The position numbers and the translations under genes were made by a program. Below, piece after piece: positions 59,380 through 64,000 of a DNA stretch of 64,000 bases. The DNA comes from Betaproteobacteria bacterium (GTDB lineage: Bacteria > Pseudomonadota > Gammaproteobacteria > Burkholderiales > Casimicrobiaceae). The stretch spans positions 806,001 through 870,000 of the forward strand of contig JADKKQ010000001.1 of the NCBI GenBank assembly GCA_016720425.1. The letters are read 5' to 3'. How positions within the stretch are numbered: the stretch's first letter is position 1; each line of letters begins with the position of its first letter. The notes beneath the pieces are model-generated. The model was not told where the DNA came from and did no database searches. It was given only the letters and a program-made list of their open reading frames with translations.

Positions 59380-60005
59380 TTGGCGATGGTGTTGGGCTGG
59401 AGGGTTCCGCGCACACCCGACTTGAGCTTGATCGTCTTCGCTTCGTTGTCGAGCTGGATGCCCACGCTGTGGATTATTCCACGGGGCTCCTCGATCGTCA
59501 CCGGTCGGTCGGTCTCGGCCAGGCCCTTCTTCGGCACGACGCGGAGGTACTCGGTGGAGAGCTTCACCCGCCCGCTGCCGTCGCGCGGCTGCCCGGCCTT
59601 CGCCGGCTCCGCCTCGCGCACGCCGCGGACGCTGCCCTCGAGCGACATGGTTTCCCGGTCGCCGGAGACGACGCCGCGGTCGGCGAAGACCGACAGCGGC
59701 GCACGGTTGGGGTCGGTGATCGACAGCGCGAGGCCCTTGAGCGCGATCGTCTTGTCGTCGGGGAAGTGCTCGGCACGCTGCGCGGACAGCGCCTGCCGCG
59801 GACGTCCCTCGACGTCGAAACTGGTCGCGCGGAATTTCTCGACGAACAGATCGGGGTCGTGGCGCGAACTGCCGTCGACGCGCGGCGCCGGCGGCTGGAT
59901 CTGCGCGTCCAGCCAGTAGGTGAGCGCCGCGAGGCTGCCGAGCAGCAGGACCGGCGACCAGGTGACCAGCCGGTCCAGCAGCAGCTTGGTGCGGTCGATC
60001 GCCAT
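59376..60005 (-). CDS. lptC: LptC, LPS export system anchor protein
   Basis: LptC is anchored by one N-terminal helix and passes LPS from LptBFG to LptA. The 209-residue protein has this helix at TWSPVLLLGSLAALTYWLDA. The periplasmic OstA-like domain contains DLFVEKFRATSFDVEGRPRQ, LSAQRAEHFPDDKTIALKGL, and RGIIHSVGIQLDNEAKTIKL. The ATG at 60005 is 15 bases past the kdsC stop. The end overlaps lptA. Confidence 0.92.
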   Translation of the reverse strand: MAIDRTKLLLDRLVTWSPVLLLGSLAALTYWLDAQIQPPAPRVDGSSRHDPDLFVEKFRATSFDVEGRPRQALSAQRAEHFPDDKTIALKGLALSITDPNRAPLSVFADRGVVSGDRETMSLEGSVRGVREAEPAKAGQPRDGSGRVKLSTEYLRVVPKKGLAETDRPVTIEEPRGIIHSVGIQLDNEAKTIKLKSGVRGTLQPNTIAK

Positions 60006-60020
60006 CGCCCGGGCTCGCCT

Positions 60021-60653
60021 TCAGGCGCCGAAGGCCGCCTGCGCGGCGGCGAGCGTGCCCTGCGCGGCGAGGATCAGCTCGCAGGCTTCGCGCACCGCGC
60101 CGTGCCCGCCCGCGGCCCGGGTGACGTGATGGGCCCGCGCCGCGACTGCGGCGGTGGCCTGCGGGACGGTGAGCGCGAGCCCGCATTGGGCGAACAGCGG
60201 CACGTCCGGAAGATCGTCGCCGAAATGCGCGCAGGCCTGCGGGTCGAGGCCGAATTCGCCGCGCAGCCGCTCCCATGCGGGCAGCTTGTGCTCGATGCCC
60301 ATGACCACGTGGTGGATCCCGAGCTGACGGGCGCGGTGCGCCACCACCGGCGCATTGCTGCCGGTGATCCAGGCGACGGCGACGCCGGCGTGCATCGCCA
60401 TCTTCATGCCCAGCCCGTCGAGCGCCGAAAAGGCCTTCATCTCCCGGCCGTGATCGTCGACGTAGATCGTGCCGTCGGTCAGCACGCCGTCGACGTCCAG
60501 CGTCAGCAGCCGGATGTGGCGCGCGCGCTCGACGACGGTCGCGGCGGCCACCGGCGCCTGGCGCACCCGCCTTCCCTGGGCGGCCCGGCGGGGGGGGGAT
60601 TGACTACCTTGCGCACTCCGGTATTCGCGCTCGGGGCGGCCCTTCCCGCTCAT
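60021..60653 (-). CDS. kdsC: KdsC, Kdo-8-phosphate phosphatase
   Basis: KdsC removes phosphate from Kdo-8-phosphate to give Kdo for the LPS inner core. The HAD core is clear: LLTLDVDGVLTDGTIYVDDH, FSALDGLGMKMAMHAGVAVA, WITGSNAPVVAHRARQLGI, and CAHFGDDLPDVPLF. From the ATG at 60653, which overlaps the kdsD stop as ATGA, the protein has 210 residues, but the first 30 come from a dispersed repeat and are unlike the family. A GTG at 60566 with GGAAGG upstream would give 181 residues, the normal length, and may be the true start. Confidence 0.9.
   Translation of the reverse strand: MSGKGRPEREYRSAQGSQSPPRRAAQGRRVRQAPVAAATVVERARHIRLLTLDVDGVLTDGTIYVDDHGREMKAFSALDGLGMKMAMHAGVAVAWITGSNAPVVAHRARQLGIHHVVMGIEHKLPAWERLRGEFGLDPQACAHFGDDLPDVPLFAQCGLALTVPQATAAVAARAHHVTRAAGGHGAVREACELILAAQGTLAAAQAAFGA
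60603..60640. repeat. Dispersed repeat, diverged copy C
   Basis: ACCTTGCGCACTCCGGTATT then CGCGCTCGGGGCGGCC matches copies A and B (18547, 25306) apart from a 5-base gap and a few changes. It lies between the kdsD stop and the likely start of kdsC, next to a run of nine G. Confidence 0.65.
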
Positions 60654-61663
60654 ACGACCCGGGCCCGGAAGAGGTCGTGGAGGTGCAGCGCGCCGACCAG
60701 CCGCCGCTGGTCGTCGACGACCAGCAGCTGGGTGACCTTCGGCGGCGTCTCCATCAGCTCGACGCAGTCGATCGCCAGCCGGTCCGGCCCGATCGTCCGC
60801 GGCGTCCGCGTCATCACGTCCTGCACCGGCGTGCGGGTGACGTCGCCGGCGCGCGTCAGGCAGCGGCGCAGGTCGCCGTCGGTGAAGATGCCGGTGACGC
60901 GGCCCTCGGCATCGCAGACGACGGTCATGCCCATGCCCTTGCCGCTCATCACGACCACCGCTTCGCCGAGCGAGGCGCTGCTGCCGACGACCGGCAGCGC
61001 GCTGCCGCTGACCATCACGTCGCGCACGCGGGTGAGCAGCCGGCGACCGAGTGCGCCGCCGGGGTGCGAACGCGCGAAATCCTCGACCGAGAAGCCGCGG
61101 GCGTCCAGCAGCGCGAGCGCCAGCGCGTCGCCCAGCGCCAGCGCCGCCGTCGTGCTGGCGGTCGGCGCGAGGCCGAGCGGGCAGGCCTCGGTGTCGACGG
61201 CGGCGTCGAGGTGGACGTCGGCGGCCTGCGCGAGCGACGACTGTTCGTTGCCGGTGAGCGCGATCATCTTCGCGCCCTGCCGCCGGATGTGCGGCGCCAG
61301 CAGCACCAGCTCGTCGGTCTCCCCGGAGTTCGACAGCATCAGCACGACGTCGTCGGCGGTGATCATTCCCAGGTCGCCGTGCGACGCCTCGGCGGGATGG
61401 ACGAAAAAAGCCGGGGTACCGGTCGAGGCGAGCGTCGCGGCCAGCTTGTGCGCGATGTGCCCGGATTTGCCGATGCCCGAGACGACCACGCGCCCGCGGC
61501 AATCGAGGATCAGCGCCACCGCGGCAATGAACGGGTCGGCGAGCCGGCGCGACAGCGCGACGATCGCCGCCGCCTCGGTGGCGAGCACGTCGCGCGCCAG
61601 GGCGAGCGCCCGCGGCGCATCGAGGCGGTCGGTGCGCGGCGGGAGAGCGGCCAGGGCAGTCAT
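60650..61663 (-). CDS. kdsD: KdsD, arabinose-5-phosphate isomerase
   Basis: KdsD converts ribulose-5-phosphate to arabinose-5-phosphate, the first step to Kdo. The 337-residue protein has an SIS domain (VVVSGIGKSGHIAHKLAATL, STGTPAFFVHPAEASHGDLG, MLSNSGETDELVLLAPHIRR) and two CBS domains (VRDVMVSGSALPVVGSSASL and VQDVMTRTPRTIGPDRLAID). The HPGGALGRRLL segment links the two. The ATG at 61663 has TATACT only eight bases upstream, so a near-leaderless message is possible. Confidence 0.96.
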   Translation of the reverse strand: MTALAALPPRTDRLDAPRALALARDVLATEAAAIVALSRRLADPFIAAVALILDCRGRVVVSGIGKSGHIAHKLAATLASTGTPAFFVHPAEASHGDLGMITADDVVLMLSNSGETDELVLLAPHIRRQGAKMIALTGNEQSSLAQAADVHLDAAVDTEACPLGLAPTASTTAALALGDALALALLDARGFSVEDFARSHPGGALGRRLLTRVRDVMVSGSALPVVGSSASLGEAVVVMSGKGMGMTVVCDAEGRVTGIFTDGDLRRCLTRAGDVTRTPVQDVMTRTPRTIGPDRLAIDCVELMETPPKVTQLLVVDDQRRLVGALHLHDLFRARVV

Positions 61664-61816
61664 CGGGACCAGTATAACCGACCCCCCCACCCGGGCCGCG
61701 CAGCGGAAGGCGACGATTCGGCGCCGGTGCCGGGCCTGCGCGGCGGCAGCGCAGAGGCGTGCTACATTCGACGCCATGTCCCTGCGCGGCCGCTGCCGCG
61801 CCGATCGCCGCCGATC

Positions 61817-63781
61817 ATGCCGCAGACGCTGCAACTGATCCTCGTGCTGCTGGGTACCGCGGTCGTCGTCGTGGTCCTCTGCCGGCTGATCCGCCTGCCG
61901 CCGATCCTCGGCTATCTCGCCGTCGGCATCGCCGTGGGTCCGCATGCGCTGGCCTGGGTTCCGGATTCCGCCGAGACCCGGCTGCTGGCCGAGTTCGGCC
62001 TCGTGTTCCTGATGTTCTCGATCGGGCTCGAGTTCAGCCTCCCGCAGTTGCGGGCGATGCGGCGCGCGGTGTTCGGCCTGGGTCTCGCGCAGGTCGCGAT
62101 CACGACCATCGCCGCGATGATCGGCCTGCAGTTCCTGGGTTACGGCTGGCAGGCCGGATTCGCGCTCGGCGGCGCGCTGGCGATGAGCAGCACGGCGATC
62201 GTTTCCAAGATGCTGGCGGAGCGGATGGAGCTCGCGGCGCCGCACGGGCGCGACGTCATGGGGATCCTGCTGTTCCAGGACCTCGCCGTCGTGCTGTTCC
62301 TGATCCTGCTGCCCTCGCTCAACCGCAGCGGCCCCGAGCTGGCGCTGGCGATCGGGCTCGCCTTCGTCAAGGCCGGGGCGGCGCTGGCGCTGATCCTGTT
62401 CGCGGCGCAGCGGCCGATGCGCGCGTGGTTCCACCTGGTCGCGCGGCAGCGCAGCTCCGAGCTCTTCATGCTCAACCTGCTGCTGATCACGCTCGGGCTC
62501 GCGGCGATGACCGAGCTCGCCGGGCTGTCGCTGGCGCTGGGCGCGTTCCTGGCCGGGATGCTGATCGCCGAGACCGAGTACCGCTACCAGGTCGAGGAGG
62601 ACATCAAGCCGTTCCGCGACGTGCTGCTGGGCCTGTTCTTCATCACCATGGGCATGGCGCTCGACCTGTCGATCGTCGCCGCGAACTGGGGCTGGGTGGC
62701 GCTGCTGCTGGTGGTGCCGGTGCTGGTCAAGCTGGTGCTGATCGTGCTGCTCTCGCGCCTGTTCGGCGCGGCGCCGGCGACGGCCTGGCGGACCGGGTTC
62801 CATCTGGCGCAGGCGGGCGAGTTCGCGCTGGTGATGCTGGCGCTGATGCGGGTGCACGATCTGGTCGAGCCGACGCTGGCCCAGCTGGTGCTGGCGGCGA
62901 TGGTGCTGTCGATGCTGGCGGCGCCCCTCATCATCCAGTTCTCCGAGCCGATCGTGCGTCGGCTGACGGCCAACGACTGGCTGGCCCGCGCGGCGCAGCT
63001 CACCCAGATCGCCGCCACGACGATGGCGCGGCAGGAGCACGTGCTGATCTGCGGTTTCGGGCGCAGCGGGCAGAACCTCGCGCGGCTGCTCGACGCGGAG
63101 GAGATCCCCTTCATCGCCCTCGACGCCGATCCGCAGCGGGTGCGCGAGGCCGCCGGCGCCGGCAGCAGCGTCGTCTACGGCGACGCCGGCCGGCGCGAGA
63201 CGCTGGTGGCCGCGGGGCTCGCCAAGGCCCGGGCGGTGGTCGTCACGTTCGCCGACACCGCGATCGCGCTGAAAATCCTCCATCACGTCCAGCAGATGCG
63301 TCCCGAGCTGCCGGTGGTCGTGCGCACCGTCGACGACAGCGAGCTCGACCGGCTGATGGCGGCGGGCGCCTCCGAGGTGGTGCCCGAGGTGCTCGAAGGC
63401 AGCCTCATGCTCGCGTCGCACTCGCTGCTGCTGCTCGGCGTGCCGCTGAATCGGGTGCTGTCGCGGATCCGCGCCATCCGCGAGGAGCGCTACAGCCTGT
63501 TCCGCGGGTTCTTCCACGGCGCGACCGACGCCGCCGACGCCGCCGACAACCTGCAGCCCCGGCTGCACTCGGTGATGCTGCCCGACCGGGCGTACGCGGT
63601 GGGCCGCACGCTGGCGGAACTGGATGTCGCCGCGCTGGTCGAGGTCACCGGGGTGCGCCGGCGCGGCCTGCGCTCGCAGCGTCCCGGGGCCGACTGGCGC
63701 TTCGAGGGCGGGGACGTCGTGGTGCTGCTCGGCCTGCCGGAGAATCTCGCGTCGGCGGAGCGGCTGCTGCTGCAGGCGTAG
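61817..63781 (+). CDS. KefB/YbaL-type cation:proton antiporter with TrkA-N domain
   Basis: The 654-residue protein is a CPA2-family antiporter that exchanges potassium or another cation for protons in the inner membrane. The first 390 residues are about 12 helices with IRLPPILGYLAVGIAVGPHA, LFLMFSIGLEFSLPQLRAM, ALAMSSTAIVSKMLAERMEL and GILLFQDLAVVLFL. The rest is a cytoplasmic TrkA-N Rossmann domain (VLICGFGRSGQNLARLLDAE) and a TrkA-C-like end. A TACATT near 61762 could be its -10. It diverges from kdsD, next to which it often occurs. Whether it is gated by glutathione adducts like KefB is unknown. Confidence 0.9.
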   Translation: MPQTLQLILVLLGTAVVVVVLCRLIRLPPILGYLAVGIAVGPHALAWVPDSAETRLLAEFGLVFLMFSIGLEFSLPQLRAMRRAVFGLGLAQVAITTIAAMIGLQFLGYGWQAGFALGGALAMSSTAIVSKMLAERMELAAPHGRDVMGILLFQDLAVVLFLILLPSLNRSGPELALAIGLAFVKAGAALALILFAAQRPMRAWFHLVARQRSSELFMLNLLLITLGLAAMTELAGLSLALGAFLAGMLIAETEYRYQVEEDIKPFRDVLLGLFFITMGMALDLSIVAANWGWVALLLVVPVLVKLVLIVLLSRLFGAAPATAWRTGFHLAQAGEFALVMLALMRVHDLVEPTLAQLVLAAMVLSMLAAPLIIQFSEPIVRRLTANDWLARAAQLTQIAATTMARQEHVLICGFGRSGQNLARLLDAEEIPFIALDADPQRVREAAGAGSSVVYGDAGRRETLVAAGLAKARAVVVTFADTAIALKILHHVQQMRPELPVVVRTVDDSELDRLMAAGASEVVPEVLEGSLMLASHSLLLLGVPLNRVLSRIRAIREERYSLFRGFFHGATDAADAADNLQPRLHSVMLPDRAYAVGRTLAELDVAALVEVTGVRRRGLRSQRPGADWRFEGGDVVVLLGLPENLASAERLLLQA

Positions 63782-63885
63782 GCGGCCCCTTGCCGGTGAA
63801 CGTTCCGGCCGCGGCGACGGTCGCCACCGCACCCCCTCGGGTCGCTCGGTCGCCCCCGCGGCTGCGCGGCAGGGCGGGTTCGTCA

Positions 63886-63908
63886 TAACTGACCCGCGGT
63901 CATTGTTA
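63886..63908. promoter_or_regulatory. Palindrome overlapping the last promoter, possible operator
   Basis: TAACTGACC-CGC-GGTCATTGTTA has a perfect TGACC/GGTCA core and TAAC/GTTA outer arms shifted by two bases. It overlaps the -35 hexamer of the promoter at 63903-63932, as a repressor site would. Confidence 0.35.
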
Positions 63909-63932
63909 CCGCCGGGACGCTCAGGCTACAAT
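63903..63932 (+). promoter_or_regulatory. Sigma70-like promoter of the gene starting at 63966
   Basis: TTGTTA (63903-63908) and TACAAT (63927-63932) are 18 bases apart and precede the ATG at 63966 by 33 bases. Confidence 0.55.
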
Positions 63933-63965
63933 CGCCCCCTTGCCCCCAAGGCTCGGTCGAACCTG

Positions 63966-64000
63966 ATGAATGCCGTCGCGCCGGACGTTTCCGGACTTCC
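63966..64000 (+). CDS. Start of a gene cut by the window end
   Basis: ATG at 63966 opens MNAVAPDVSGL and runs to the end of the window. A good promoter stands upstream. Eleven residues are too few to name a product. Confidence 0.4.
   Translation, partial: MNAVAPDVSGL

Noticed and set aside
60021..61502. A 493-codon open frame covering kdsC and most of kdsD
   Set aside because: Its first 280 or so codons are a shadow of kdsD in another frame; kdsC begins at 60653 or 60566.

Overview
The window is 64 kb of very GC-rich DNA (roughly 70% by eye). It carries housekeeping clusters in the order usual for Betaproteobacteria: kdsD-kdsC-lptC-lptA-lptB-rpoN-hpf-ptsN-hprK with rapZ; yebC-ruvC-ruvA-ruvB-ybgC-tolQ-tolR-tolA; and dksA close to hslV. 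DksA has the cysteine-poor zinc-finger region seen in this class. I infer a Burkholderiales/Rhodocyclales-like betaproteobacterium; no rRNA or tRNA is present to refine this.

Layout. 1-4.4 kb: end of an ABC-2 permease, a LysE-type exporter with a damaged 3' end, REP-like hairpins, then a HAD hydrolase, an AEC transporter and hslU on the minus strand. 4.6-13.4 kb: plus-strand genes for two alpha/beta hydrolases, a secreted HExxH protein, a CuZn-SOD-like lipoprotein, FabI, a phytoene-desaturase-like oxidoreductase, an MFS carrier and a secreted protein, followed by a minus-strand DsrE gene with an FNR-like box, flanked by palindromes. 13.6-26.6 kb: rnpB and pyrC (minus), then dksA, a Tat-type superoxide dismutase, a STAS protein, hslV, a UbiH-type hydroxylase, dsbC (frameshifted), an SPFH/zinc-ribbon pair, DUF3025, a membrane protein and an SDR, then a HAD phosphatase and GNAT gene (minus). 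26.8-42.1 kb: fpr, pepN, an FKBP isomerase, a PilZ-like protein, and the tol/ruv/yebC and ubiX/rapZ genes. 42.4-54.2 kb: a giant RTX lipase-like gene with a coupled small membrane-protein gene. 54.3-63.8 kb: hprK through kdsD, and a KefB-type antiporter.

How the genes work together. ruvABC resolves Holliday junctions. tolQRA with YbgC forms the inner-membrane part of the Tol envelope system, but tolB and pal are not here. lptABC, kdsC and kdsD serve Kdo and LPS assembly. rpoN, hpf, ptsN, hprK and rapZ form a sigma54/nitrogen-PTS regulatory set. hslU and hslV encode the two halves of one protease but lie 13.6 kb apart on opposite strands.

Most notable features: (i) an about 3,720-residue RTX protein with an N-terminal lipase-like domain and a coupled upstream membrane protein, placed between rapZ and hprK; (ii) two 161-bp inverted-repeat-bounded elements that each begin on the last base of a stop codon; (iii) a 40-bp dispersed repeat that has become part of protein ends; (iv) the split hslV/hslU pair; (v) a SOD-fold lipoprotein missing metal ligands. 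Caution: dsbC, the RTX gene and its upstream partner each look broken by one missing base, and a poly-G tract disrupts the LysE gene, so sequence or assembly errors are likely at these points. I saw no CRISPR array, prophage or transposase gene.
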